Below are positions 9,193-17,055 of a stretch of 64,000 nt of DNA, one piece after another. Location: assembly GCA_039029275.1 (NCBI GenBank), contig JBCCGL010000007.1:1-64000 (forward strand), written 5' to 3'. The stretch's first letter is position 1. Each line of letters starts with the position of its first letter. Source of the DNA: JBCCGL01 sp039029275. GTDB taxonomy: Bacteria > Pseudomonadota > Gammaproteobacteria > JBCCGL01. The notes under the pieces are model-generated. The model was given only the letters and a program-made list of their open reading frames with translations. It ran no database searches and was not told the DNA's origin. Position numbers and translations under genes: made by a program.

Positions 9193-9812
9193 GCTTGAAG
9201 GTCAGTTGGCGCTCAGAACTGAGCGGATTTACCCCCGTTCGTGCTGAGCCTGTCGAAGTACGAACAAGGTGGGAGCGAATCTTCGACTGCTCGCTTCCCA
9301 TTCTTTGTCATTCCTGCGAAGGCAAGAATCCATAATCATCGGAGGCAAATGGATCCACGCCTGCGCGGGGATGACGGATTTTATTATCTATTTTGCTGAG
9401 GATGTTGAAGTACGAATAGGGTGGGTTGTGACCCTTCGACTGCTCGCTTCGCGAGCGCTCAGGGTGAACGGCTTGTAGGTCAGTTGGCGCTCAGGGCTGA
9501 GCGGATTTGCACCCGTTCGTGCTGAGTCTGTCGAAGTACGAATAAGGAGGGTGCAAACCTTCGACTACTCACATCCCATTCTTTGTCATTCCTGCGAAGG
9601 CAGGAATCCATATACATCGGGGACAAATGGATCCCCGCCTGCGCGGGGATGACAGATTTTATTATCTATTTTGCTGAGGTTGTTGAAGTATAAATAGGGT
9701 GGGTTGTGACCCTTCGACTACTCGCTGCGCGAGTTCTCAGGGTGAACGGCTTGAAGGTCAGTTGGTGCTCAGGGCTGAGCGGATTTGCCCCAGTTCGTGC
9801 TGAGCCTGTCGA
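9193..9812. repeat. 278-bp tandem repeat (two full units and a truncated third)
   Basis: Units start with GCTTGAAGGTCAGTTGG-like sequence at 9193, 9471 and 9749, exactly 278 bp apart. Units 1 and 2 are complete and diverge at perhaps one base in ten. Unit 3 stops after the TGCTGAGCCTGTCGA element, at the border of the palindrome starting at 9813. Each unit contains the TTCGTGCTGAGCCTGTCGAA element and the GTCATTCCTGCG...GCGGGGATGACG hairpin (9307-9376 and 9585-9654). It ends with a TCGACTGCTCGC-type arm and CAGGGTGAACG. The repeats share their elements with the block at 758-1090. Confidence 0.9.
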
Positions 9813-9894
9813 ATAATCGGGGTCAGGTCAAAATTCTGTGGTTAGCCAGTCCACATGTAGCTGGCAGTAAAAATATTAACCTGACCCCGATTAT
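9813..9894. mobile_element. REP/MITE-like palindrome interrupting a small ORF
   Basis: Perfect 16-bp inverted repeats ATAATCGGGGTCAGGT (9813-9828) and ACCTGACCCCGATTAT (9879-9894) flank a 50-bp core. The core has a second, inner stem (GCCAGT...GCTGGC). GGGGTCAGGT-ended palindromes of this kind are typical of REP elements moved by RAYT-type (IS200-like) transposases; assignment to that class is inference. Its left edge truncates the third 278-bp repeat. Its right arm overlaps codons of a small reverse-strand ORF, which suggests insertion. Confidence 0.6.
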
Positions 9895-9936
9895 CATCAC
9901 GATATTTGCAACTGTTACGACAGTATTGTTATCCAA
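9823..9936 (-). pseudogene. Start of a small cassette ORF truncated by the palindrome
   Basis: On the reverse strand an AAGGAG ribosome-binding site is followed seven bases later by a TTG start (9934-9936) reading DNNTVVTVANIVMIIG. This looks like the start of a small membrane protein. After about 16 codons the frame enters the REP-like palindrome and ends at TGA inside its far arm (37 residues in all). The ORF begins just past the last attC-like core site, which is where a further cassette gene would begin. Read as a cassette gene broken by insertion. It is short, so coding status is uncertain. Confidence 0.35.
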
Positions 9937-9965
9937 AAAAGCGCTCCTTAATTTAACTGGAAGCT

Positions 9966-10046
9966 TGACGCCAACATAAGGGGCGCGCGTCTTTTTGCGC
10001 GTCCCAGTGAGCGGTATCGAACGAACTTAACGTTCCTGTTGGGTGA
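9966..10046 (-). other. attC-like recombination site 3 (downstream of the 286-residue cassette gene)
   Basis: Read on the reverse strand it opens with the inverse core ACCCAAC (RYYYAAC) and ends with TTATGTTGGCG. AACGTTAAG near the left pairs with CTTATGTT near the right, with one unpaired base. Between them is a GC-rich hairpin region (GGGACGCGC...). This is the layout of an integron attC site, in which the folded bottom strand is recombined. The right core GTTGGCG departs slightly from GTTRRRY, so the call is weaker than for the other two sites. Confidence 0.55.
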
Positions 10047-10047
10047 T

Positions 10048-10908
10048 TTATTGCCATGTGACATCACCGTCAAAATGTATTCCATTTATTAGCTTAAAGC
10101 GGTTCAAAATATGGATTAGGTTAACCAAATTAGACTGGAATGCTGGGTCTCTATTTTGAGTACCATTTCTTTCCGCATATGCGGCTAAGACAATCCAGTC
10201 AACTAAGCTTGCTTGCATTGAATTTGTTGCGGGTATGATTTTACCGTTATTATCTAAATGAGATGCAAACTCATAACCAATATAATCAGGCTTTTTAGAA
10301 TGATCTTCAGCACATCTATTCCATAACTGTCTCAATGAAGAATCCTGCATTAGCATACGCATAAAAATTTGAATCCTTTTATCTGAATCGCCTAATCTAT
10401 CGATGAGGAATACGCCCTTGCTTTTCTTCCATTTCAAGGTTTGGTCAACTAGAAAAGTTGCCATATTACATAAACAAAAGTTATACCAAATTAACATTTT
10501 TGCCTTGTCCAATTTAAAGCGATCTCTCTTATACATGATGTAATTATCAGAAATAATTAGATCATCAATTTCTCTTTCTATTCCTTTTAAAAATGTCATT
10601 CCATTTCTATCAATTGTTGAAAAATGTGATGACAAAATCCAGATGTATAAATCCTGGAAATTACCATTCATTATCTCACCAATTAGTTTCTGTAATACTG
10701 ACTTACTTTCCTCTAAAGATTTACACTCCTTATACTGTTTGAGCCAAGGTAGATCTGGATTCCTGACACCATTAATGCAACTTGCAGTATTTACAAACGC
10801 TGTGCAAAAAATAGTATCGGGTTTTGTATTATCAACTGTTTCATCTGGTTTGCTATCTACCAAGATATAATACTTATCTTTATCATCATGCCCCTGCCAC
10901 TGGCTCAT
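10048..10908 (-). CDS. Unknown cassette protein (286 aa)
   Basis: Not recognised. The start is set at ATG 10906-10908, because the longer frame to 10953 would read through the attC site. GGTGG precedes this ATG, and the core site lies 7 bp upstream. The protein is soluble-looking, has no signal peptide, is AT-rich in codon use, and is rich in Lys, Asn and Ile compared with its neighbours. Possible landmarks are YYILVDSKPDE at the N-terminus, FLIDRLGDSDKR in the middle and MQASLVDWIVLAAY towards the end. The spacing of these acidic motifs loosely recalls DUF3800-type proteins, but I would not assign the family. It is followed by an attC-like site, so it is a probable integron cassette gene. 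Confidence 0.7.
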   Translation of the reverse strand: MSQWQGHDDKDKYYILVDSKPDETVDNTKPDTIFCTAFVNTASCINGVRNPDLPWLKQYKECKSLEESKSVLQKLIGEIMNGNFQDLYIWILSSHFSTIDRNGMTFLKGIEREIDDLIISDNYIMYKRDRFKLDKAKMLIWYNFCLCNMATFLVDQTLKWKKSKGVFLIDRLGDSDKRIQIFMRMLMQDSSLRQLWNRCAEDHSKKPDYIGYEFASHLDNNGKIIPATNSMQASLVDWIVLAAYAERNGTQNRDPAFQSNLVNLIHILNRFKLINGIHFDGDVTWQ

Positions 10909-10914
10909 TTTTCC

Positions 10915-10970
10915 ACCTAACGCCTCAAACAGTGACCGACGCAGGAGGTCCACTGATTTGTATTGTTATG
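10915..10970 (-). other. attC site 2
   Basis: On the reverse strand: left end ATAACAA, right end GCGTTAGGT, which matches the core GTTRRRY (GTTAGGT, bases 10915-10921). The arms CAAATCAGTGGACC and GGTCACTGTTTG pair, leaving single extrahelical bases, and enclose a short loop TCCTGCGTC. Total length is about 56 bp, close to the shortest typical attC. It separates the stop codon of one AT-rich gene from the start of the next, exactly as in cassette arrays. Confidence 0.8.
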
Positions 10971-10974
10971 AGAT

Positions 10975-11793
10975 TCAATTCCAAAAATGGAATACATTTC
11001 CAATCTCAACTAGCAATGTAACTGCTGCTAAAGCGAACATGCTCCAACCCAGAATCAGCTGCCCACGTGATACCCTTACCATGTCCCTATGTCTCCTAGC
11101 ATCTTCGTTATGCGATGCAATTGTTTTAAGTGATTTTGGAGTCGGAACGATTTCACTTCGTCCTAGCAACATCTTCGTTTTGTTGCTGTCGTCATAGTAA
11201 ATGTCTCCAGAGTCTTTAAGTGAATCTAAAAGAAACTGAAGATTCTTTTGAAGACGTGAATATTCACTTGAGAGGCGTATGGCCGAACCATGTATTTTCG
11301 CTAGTAACTCGTGAGCTGTGATTGATTCTTGTTTATCGTACATCTCGATAATTGATTTTAGGAGACCTATCCTATGGTCTGCGTTGACGGGGCGAAGAAA
11401 TAGATTGCGAAATTTTTGATATTTCCATCTTACCGCGGGAAGAAAAAGGAAATCATGGAGGAAAGCTTCATGAATGGACGTGTATCGTATATCCCAGGTC
11501 TTGTATCGATGACGAACGTTTAAGGTACTCCAAATAATCTGCTCTAGGGAGCAACTCGCATCAGTACCTCTTTGATTTTGAGCGTCTTCAGGCCACCACA
11601 TGTAGCTAACTACTTCTTCTGATTCATCCCAAGAAAGAAAAAGACAATCTTTGTGCTTGACTGTAGATCCATGTACGTACGCATAGTCGTAACTTTGCTG
11701 TTCTGCTTCTGGTGCAGAAATCGTATATCTATCAGGAGATTCTTTGTCCAGAATCCTGCATAGAGTAATTTTCTTAAGCCAAGCTAGTTCCAT
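10975..11793 (-). CDS. Unknown cassette protein with a C-terminal membrane anchor (272 aa)
   Basis: Not recognised. Starts at ATG 11791-11793, 25 bp inside the cassette, and stops 5 bp before attC site 2. The first 240 residues are hydrophilic, with many aromatic and charged residues (for example FLSWDESEEVVSYMWWPED). The C-terminus holds one transmembrane helix (GQLILGWSMFALAAVTLLVE, about residues 245-264), so it is likely a tail-anchored inner-membrane protein facing the cytoplasm. A stretch around residues 160-230 (EYSRLQKNLQFLLDSLKDSG) could form a helix involved in oligomerisation. Composition is markedly AT-rich compared with the flanking chromosome, consistent with acquisition. No function can be given. 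Confidence 0.7.
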   Translation of the reverse strand: MELAWLKKITLCRILDKESPDRYTISAPEAEQQSYDYAYVHGSTVKHKDCLFLSWDESEEVVSYMWWPEDAQNQRGTDASCSLEQIIWSTLNVRHRYKTWDIRYTSIHEAFLHDFLFLPAVRWKYQKFRNLFLRPVNADHRIGLLKSIIEMYDKQESITAHELLAKIHGSAIRLSSEYSRLQKNLQFLLDSLKDSGDIYYDDSNKTKMLLGRSEIVPTPKSLKTIASHNEDARRHRDMVRVSRGQLILGWSMFALAAVTLLVEIGNVFHFWN

Positions 11794-11818
11794 GGTGTAT
11801 CAGAGATGGCTCTCATAC

Positions 11819-11898
11819 TCATAACGCCCACATAAAAGGCGGCGCTTTAGCGCCGTCCAGCGTAACGAAGTGGAGCGATTTTTAATGTGCTTGTTAAG
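11819..11898 (-). other. attC site 1
   Basis: Reverse strand reads from CTTAACAA to GGGCGTTATGA. The outer arms AACAAGCACATTAAAA and TTTTATGTGGGCGTT pair with bulges. The centre contains the terminal hairpin GGCGCTAAAGCGCC. Length is about 80 bp. The stop codon of the upstream gene (TAA at 11894-11896) lies inside the inverse core, as is common for cassette genes. This is the most convincing of the three sites. Confidence 0.85.
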
Positions 11899-12271
11899 AT
11901 TTAATTTCAAACGGCTCAACCTTAGTGCCTTGATGATAAATCATCTTCCATTCATTTGATTCTTTTCTCCAAATCGAGCTTCGCCTTGAATATGTCCCTT
12001 CGTCCCCGTCGAAATGCACGACAAACGCTCTATGAATAGTTTGTACGATATCAATACTTAACAACCTGAACTCCCAGTCTTGTGTTTTGCAAGACCAACT
12101 CTCCTCAGCTGGAAGACACTCTAATACCTCACTTAAACCGAAGTATGCTCCAGAGGCACCGACCTCTTTAAATTCGCTCGATAGTAACGATCTAAGACTC
12201 TCGATTGAACTTCTAACACCAAAAGTTAGCAGCGCCTTTTCTTTCTCGATAATGATCTCTGCGAGTGACAT
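11894..12271 (-). CDS. NTF2-like (SnoaL/DUF4440) protein
   Basis: 125 residues with the NTF2-like cone-fold pattern: an N-terminal helix (IIEKEKALLTFGVRSSIESL), LLSSEFKEVGASG, and C-terminal strands HRAFVVHFDGDEGTYSRRSSIWRKESNEWKMIYHQGT. The ending R-SSIW...WKMIYHQGT is typical of the DUF4440 branch, which occurs often as an integron cassette gene. Its biochemical role is unknown; these folds bind small ligands or serve as immunity-like partners. It is the first gene of the cassette array and its stop lies inside attC site 1. Confidence 0.75.
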   Translation of the reverse strand: MSLAEIIIEKEKALLTFGVRSSIESLRSLLSSEFKEVGASGAYFGLSEVLECLPAEESWSCKTQDWEFRLLSIDIVQTIHRAFVVHFDGDEGTYSRRSSIWRKESNEWKMIYHQGTKVEPFEIKS

Positions 12272-12502
12272 CTTTTGAATCTTAACAGTGCGTTAAACAC
12301 GCCACTCGCACGTTTAACAATATTATCGAGCCGCTAGTGTTTTTTTCAGCCAAAAATAAGGGAGCTTTAAGTGCTTGAAAGAAAAGAAAAAAGTAATCCC
12401 ACAAAATCCATCTCCAAAAAAACAGTAGCAAGGCGCTCGTTTAATTAATCTCTTCTTACCAATTTTTTGAAAAGAAGACAATTGGATTTTTGCTAAGACG
12501 AT
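12272..12502. other. AT-rich spacer at the edge of the cassette array
   Basis: No gene. At 12281-12320 there is an inverted arrangement, TTAACAGTGCGTTAAAC on one side and GCACGTTTAAC on the other. It could be a degenerate short attC or the edge of the array. A CCAATT...AATTGG pair lies near 12456-12485. No integrase gene or recognisable attI is present between here and the methionine gene. Confidence 0.35.
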
Positions 12503-12868
12503 TCAAAGTAAGTTATTCGCCACCCACTCAATTGACACCGTCACCAACAAAAAAATCACCCCCGCAGTAATCATCCCAAATGCGGCGGGTTTTGATTGCT
12601 GGGCGTTTTCTATGTTTTCCCTCTGCTGCTGAAGTGGATCTTTGCGAAACTTCGCGAGGCTTGCATTCATGTTCGCGCCAAACGCGGTTAAGCCGCCGAT
12701 CATGATTGCGATCAAACTTCCCCACGAAAGTGCGGTGATAAACTCATCCATTGTTTTTTCAGTTTCCAGCCACCAATAGAGCGGGCTGGCCAACGCGATA
12801 ACCACACAGGAAATTACGATCCACGGGATTACTGAAGTAGGCGCTTGAGTGGTCACTGAATTAGGCAC
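12503..12868 (-). CDS. Small three-helix membrane protein of unknown function
   Basis: 121 residues with three hydrophobic segments (about 14-34, 46-66 and 96-116). A basic, Gln-rich loop lies between the second and third (KFRKDPLQQQRENIENAQQSK). No family is recognised. It follows the metY gene on the same strand with a 27-bp gap and has normal base composition, so it belongs to the resident chromosome rather than to the cassette array, probably as the last gene of the metY unit. Confidence 0.65.
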   Translation of the reverse strand: MPNSVTTQAPTSVIPWIVISCVVIALASPLYWWLETEKTMDEFITALSWGSLIAIMIGGLTAFGANMNASLAKFRKDPLQQQRENIENAQQSKPAAFGMITAGVIFLLVTVSIEWVANNLL

Positions 12869-12895
12869 GAGATCGTTGCTATGTCAATTATCTGT

Positions 12896-14173
12896 TCAGG
12901 AGTTTAGTGATTGGTCGATGTCCCACAAAATGTCGTCGAGCGTTTCCAGTCCGACAGAAATACGAATCATATCCGGCGATACACCGGCGGCAATTTGTTC
13001 CTCTTCGCTCAACTGCCTGTGAGTGGTTGAAGCGGGGTGAATAACCAGGGTTTTCGCATCGCCAATATTCGCCAAATGACTCAGGAACTGACAGTTCTGA
13101 ATAAATTTCGCTCCCGCTTCAAGACCGCCTTTTACACCAAACGCCATCACTGCACTTTGTCCCTTTGGAAGATAGTGCTGCGCGAGTGCGTGATATTTGC
13201 TGTCTTTAAGTCCGGGATAGGAAACCCATTCGACCGCATCGTGCGCCTGTAAAAATTCCGCAACCGCTTGTGCGTTTTCGCAGTGGCGTTCCATACGCAC
13301 GTGCAGCGTTTCCAAACCTTGCAGTAACAAAAATGAGTTGAACGGACTGATCGCCGGGCCGAGTGTGCGCAATGCTTCGCAGCGGGCTTTCATGGTAAAG
13401 CCGAAGTCACCGAAGGTTTCGTAAAATCGCACGCCGTGATAACCCTTCGACGGTTCCGTCATGCACGGAAAGTTACCGTTGTCCCAAGGGAAGCGCCCGG
13501 ATTCCACAATCACCCCGCCCAGACTTGTGCCGTGACCGCCGATAAATTTAGTCGCGGAATGCACAACAATGTCCGCACCAAAATCCATCGGCTTGCAAAG
13601 CAGGGGAGAAGCAACGGTGTTATCGATAACAAGTGGTAAACCCGCGTCGTGCGCAATCCTGGCAACCGCTTCGATATCGAGCACATTAATTAACGGGTTG
13701 CCCAGGGTTTCTGCGTACAACAGCTTTGTTTTATCGGTAATCGCTTTGGCAAAGTTTTCCGGCACGTCGGCGTCGACAAACGTTGTGTCGATACCCATCT
13801 TGCGAAAGGTAACGTCGAACTGCGAATAGCTGCCGCCGTAAAGCGTGCTCGACGACACCATGTGATCCCCATTCTCGAGCAATGTGAGCAACGCGGTCAT
13901 TTGCGCGGACATTCCCGACGCTGTTGCGACCGCAGCGCGCCCGCCTTCCAGCGCGGCCATGCGCTCTTCGAAAACCGCAGTGGTTGGATTCGTTAGCCGC
14001 GAATACACATTGCCGAAGGTCTGCAGATTGAACAGACTTGCCGCGTGATCGGGGCTATCGAACACATAGGAACTGGTTTGGTATATCGGTGCAGCGCGCG
14101 ACCCGGTTGCAGAGTCAGGCACCTGGCCGGCGTGCAGGCACAGGGTCTCGGGTCCGAATTCTCGATCAGCCAC
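12896..14173 (-). CDS. metY: O-acetylhomoserine sulfhydrylase (Cys/Met-metabolism PLP enzyme)
   Basis: A 425-residue PLP enzyme of the Cys/Met metabolism family, which condenses O-acetyl(or succinyl)homoserine with sulfide to homocysteine. Visible features are ETLCLHAGQVPDSATGSRA at the start, YSRLTNPTTAVFEERMAALEGG (cofactor phosphate region), ASGMSAQMTALL, and HSATKFIGGHGTSLGGVIV with the Schiff-base Lys. The length of about 425 and the insert carrying GNFPCMTEPSKGYHG favour MetY over MetB or MetZ. The start codon overlaps the stop of the CoA-binding gene by 8 bp. No SAM riboswitch is visible upstream, consistent with its being the second gene of the unit. Confidence 0.92.
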   Translation of the reverse strand: MADREFGPETLCLHAGQVPDSATGSRAAPIYQTSSYVFDSPDHAASLFNLQTFGNVYSRLTNPTTAVFEERMAALEGGRAAVATASGMSAQMTALLTLLENGDHMVSSSTLYGGSYSQFDVTFRKMGIDTTFVDADVPENFAKAITDKTKLLYAETLGNPLINVLDIEAVARIAHDAGLPLVIDNTVASPLLCKPMDFGADIVVHSATKFIGGHGTSLGGVIVESGRFPWDNGNFPCMTEPSKGYHGVRFYETFGDFGFTMKARCEALRTLGPAISPFNSFLLLQGLETLHVRMERHCENAQAVAEFLQAHDAVEWVSYPGLKDSKYHALAQHYLPKGQSAVMAFGVKGGLEAGAKFIQNCQFLSHLANIGDAKTLVIHPASTTHRQLSEEEQIAAGVSPDMIRISVGLETLDDILWDIDQSLNS

Positions 14174-14657
14174 GGTCTTGTCTCATAGTGTTGGGTGGCG
14201 GGGGCAGGCGTCGCGAAGTAATGACTTTTGTATTGACGCCGATAAAGTTAAGGCCGCCAAAAAGTCGTGCGTATTCAATTTTCATGCAGCGGTCTTCGAT
14301 CACATCGAGACCGGCGGACTCGGCAATATCGCGTGCTTCCTGATTGGTCACGCCTAACTGCATCCATAAAACCCGCGCGCCGATTTTGACGGCTTCGTGC
14401 GCTATCGGCGGGATGTCTTCAGAGCGGCGAAAGCAATCGACAACGTCGACCTTGACAGGAATGGATTGCAAATCCGGATAGCACTTGCAGCCCAACACTT
14501 CGTCGTAGCGCGGGTTGACCGGGATGACGTCGTACCCGTAATCGAGCAGGTATTTTGCCGCGAAGTAACTCGGGCGATACCAGCTTGCCGATAAACCGAC
14601 GATGGCGATTCTTTGGTTTTCGGTGAGGATGCGTTGCAGGGTCACGATATCGCTCAT
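14166..14657 (-). CDS. CoA-binding (YccU-type) Rossmann protein
   Basis: 163 residues from ATG 14655-14657, which has GAGGCC just upstream. The longer frame to 14699 would start at GTG/CTG-like codons with no ribosome-binding site. Single-domain CoA-binding fold: RIAIVGLSASWYRPSYFAAKYL (nucleotide loop), DVIPVNPRYDEVLGCKCYPDL, and GARVLWMQLGVTNQEA with IEDRCMKIEY. This corresponds to YccU-like proteins, which bind CoA but lack the ligase domain. It overlaps metY by 8 bp and is probably co-transcribed with it. The pairing of this protein with MetY suggests a role linked to acyl-homoserine or sulfur metabolism, but that is inference. Confidence 0.85.
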   Translation of the reverse strand: MSDIVTLQRILTENQRIAIVGLSASWYRPSYFAAKYLLDYGYDVIPVNPRYDEVLGCKCYPDLQSIPVKVDVVDCFRRSEDIPPIAHEAVKIGARVLWMQLGVTNQEARDIAESAGLDVIEDRCMKIEYARLFGGLNFIGVNTKVITSRRLPPPPNTMRQDRG

Positions 14658-14743
14658 GGAAGGCCTCGTTTGCGGGTCGCGCACATGGTGATTGTGCACG
14701 GTATGTTTTGCAAGCAGTGTTTTTGTCGCCGTTGCGGTCAGGC

Positions 14744-14772
14744 TTGGGCCGCCATGCGGGCGCTGGTATCAT
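14744..14772 (+). promoter_or_regulatory. Probable sigma-70 promoter of parC
   Basis: TTGGGC (14744-14749), a 17-bp spacer, then TATCAT (14767-14772). The parC ATG lies 28 bp after the -10 box, giving a leader of about 20 nt. Confidence 0.5.
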
Positions 14773-14799
14773 TCGCGCAAGAGAAGACAACGCGACACC

Positions 14800-17049
14800 A
14801 TGACCACCACCCCTCCTGCTTTAACCGGCATCGAACAACTCAGCCTGGGACAATTCACCGAGCGGGCGTACCTTGACTATTCGATGTACGTGATCCTCGA
14901 CCGTGCGCTGCCGCACATTGGCGACGGTTTGAAACCGGTTCAGCGGCGCATCATTTATGCGATGTCGGAACTGGGGCTTTCGGCAAGCTCGAAGCACAAG
15001 AAATCTGCGCGCACGGTGGGTGACGTACTCGGCAAGTTTCATCCCCATGGCGATACCGCGTGCTATGAAGCGATGGTGCTGATGGCGCAGCCGTTCTCTT
15101 ACCGTTACCCGCTCGTTGACGGGCAGGGTAACTGGGGCTCACCGGACGATCCCAAGTCGTTTGCCGCAATGCGCTATACCGAGGCGCGCCTGTCACGCTT
15201 TGCGAAGCTGCTCCTGCAAGAGCTGGGGCAGGGCACAGTCGATTGGGTACCGAACTTTGACGGCACTTTGGACGAGCCTGCACTGCTGCCCGCGCGTGTG
15301 CCGCATGTATTGCTGAACGGCACTACGGGTATCGCGGTGGGGATGTCGACCGATATTCCACCGCACAATCTGCGCGAAGTCGCCGCTGCCTGCTTCAAGC
15401 TTTTGGACAGCTCGCGCACCTCTGAAGAAGACCTCTTCGAATGCATCAAGGGGCCGGACTACCCGAGCGCGGGTGAGATTATTTCTTCGCCCGATGAAAT
15501 CCGACAAATCTATCAATCCGGCAATGGCAGTATTCGAATGCGCGCTGTTTATGAACGTGAGCATGGCGACATCGTCGTCACTGCATTGCCGCATCAAGTC
15601 TCCGGCGCGAAGGTGCTAGAGCAAATTGCGCAGCAGATGCAAAACAAAAAGCTGCCGATGGTTGAGGACCTGCGCGATGAATCCGACCATGAAAATCCAA
15701 CACGACTGGTGATTACGCCGCGCAGCAACCGCGTCGATGTTGCAACACTGATGAGTCATCTTTTCGCATCCACCGATCTTGAGCGCAGCTACCGCGTTAA
15801 TTTGAACGTCATCGGTGTCGACGGCCGCCCGCAGGTCAAGTCGCTGAAAAAAATGCTGCTCGAGTGGTTGAGCTATCGTACCGATACGGTGCGTCGCAGA
15901 TTGCAATGGCGACTCGAAAAAGTCGAAAAACGCCTGCACATTCTCGAGGGCTTACTCGTCGCGTTTCTCAACATCGACGAAGTGATCGCGATTATTCGTT
16001 CTGAAGACGAACCCAAGCCGGTTCTGATGAAACGCTTTGGGATCAGTGACGATCAAGCCGAGGCCATTCTCGAACTTAAATTACGCCATCTCGCCAAACT
16101 CGAAGAAATGAAAATTCGCGGTGAGCAGGACGAATTGTCTGCCGAGCGCAAGGAACTCGAAAAACTACTCAGCTCTGATCGTCGCCTTAAAACGCTGGTG
16201 AAAAAAGAACTGGAGCACGACGTCGAACAATACGGCGATGAACGTCGCTCGCCGATTGTGCAACGTGACGCAGCGCAGGCCTTGAGCGAAACTGATCTGA
16301 CGCCAAGCGAACCCGTTACAGTTGTGCTGTCAAAACGCGGTTGGGTGCGCTCCGCCAAAGGTCACGAGGTAGATCCTGAATCGCTTAACTACAAATCCGG
16401 CGACGGGTATCAGGACGCGGCGATCGGGCGTAGTAATCAGCCCGCGATGTTCCTCGACTCGGTTGGTCGCGTATACAGTTTGCCCGCACACACACTGCCG
16501 TCTGCGCGGAGCCTGGGCGAACCACTTTCAGGCCGCCTGAAACCCGCCGACGGTGCAACTTTTATCGCTGTGTTGATGGGTGGCGATGACGATCGCTATC
16601 TGTTTTCGACGACCGCAGGCTACGGGTTTATCTGTCGACTGGGAGAACTTTACAGTCGCAACAAGGCAGGCAAGGTGGTGCTGTCGATTCCGGCTGGTGG
16701 CAAGGTGTGCATGCCTTCGCCGATTGGTGATATCGAAAACGATCTGATCGTGGCGATTAATTCGGCGGGGCATATGCTCTCGTTTCCGGTTTCGGATTTG
16801 CCCGAGCTGACGCGCGGAAAAGGCAATAAAATTCTCGGGATCCCCTCGGCCAAATTTAAATCCGGTGAAGAAGAAATGTGCGCGATCGCCGTTGTTGGCC
16901 AGAGTGACGTGCTGCGTCTTTACAGTGGCAAGCGATACATCAATCTAAAGTCGCGTGACGTTGAGGCTTACAGAGGAGAACGCGGGCGGCGTGGGCTTAA
17001 ACTGCCGCGTGGATTTCGCAGCGTTCAAGGTATTGAGGTTGAAGAATAA
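14800..17049 (+). CDS. parC: DNA topoisomerase IV subunit A
   Basis: 749 residues, the normal ParC length (E. coli 752), starting at ATG 14800. It cuts and rejoins DNA with the ParE subunit to decatenate chromosomes. Landmarks are AYLDYSMYVILDRALPHIGDGLKP, the helix HPHGDTACYEAM of the quinolone-resistance region (Asp85-Thr86, Glu90), and the catalytic Tyr126 in AAMRYTEARL. A coiled-coil region (about 380-500) is followed by the C-terminal beta-pinwheel blades. The residue equivalent to E. coli Ser80 is Thr. ParE is not adjacent. The gene converges on the fimX-like gene with only 6 bp between stops and no visible terminator. Confidence 0.96.
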   Translation: MTTTPPALTGIEQLSLGQFTERAYLDYSMYVILDRALPHIGDGLKPVQRRIIYAMSELGLSASSKHKKSARTVGDVLGKFHPHGDTACYEAMVLMAQPFSYRYPLVDGQGNWGSPDDPKSFAAMRYTEARLSRFAKLLLQELGQGTVDWVPNFDGTLDEPALLPARVPHVLLNGTTGIAVGMSTDIPPHNLREVAAACFKLLDSSRTSEEDLFECIKGPDYPSAGEIISSPDEIRQIYQSGNGSIRMRAVYEREHGDIVVTALPHQVSGAKVLEQIAQQMQNKKLPMVEDLRDESDHENPTRLVITPRSNRVDVATLMSHLFASTDLERSYRVNLNVIGVDGRPQVKSLKKMLLEWLSYRTDTVRRRLQWRLEKVEKRLHILEGLLVAFLNIDEVIAIIRSEDEPKPVLMKRFGISDDQAEAILELKLRHLAKLEEMKIRGEQDELSAERKELEKLLSSDRRLKTLVKKELEHDVEQYGDERRSPIVQRDAAQALSETDLTPSEPVTVVLSKRGWVRSAKGHEVDPESLNYKSGDGYQDAAIGRSNQPAMFLDSVGRVYSLPAHTLPSARSLGEPLSGRLKPADGATFIAVLMGGDDDRYLFSTTAGYGFICRLGELYSRNKAGKVVLSIPAGGKVCMPSPIGDIENDLIVAINSAGHMLSFPVSDLPELTRGKGNKILGIPSAKFKSGEEEMCAIAVVGQSDVLRLYSGKRYINLKSRDVEAYRGERGRRGLKLPRGFRSVQGIEVEE

Positions 17050-17055
17050 GCCCGA

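Noticed and set aside
12281..12320. Possible fourth attC at the array edge
   Set aside because: TTAAAC-GTGCG and CGCAC-TGTTAA pair only with mismatches and the core sites do not fit; noted as a spacer instead.
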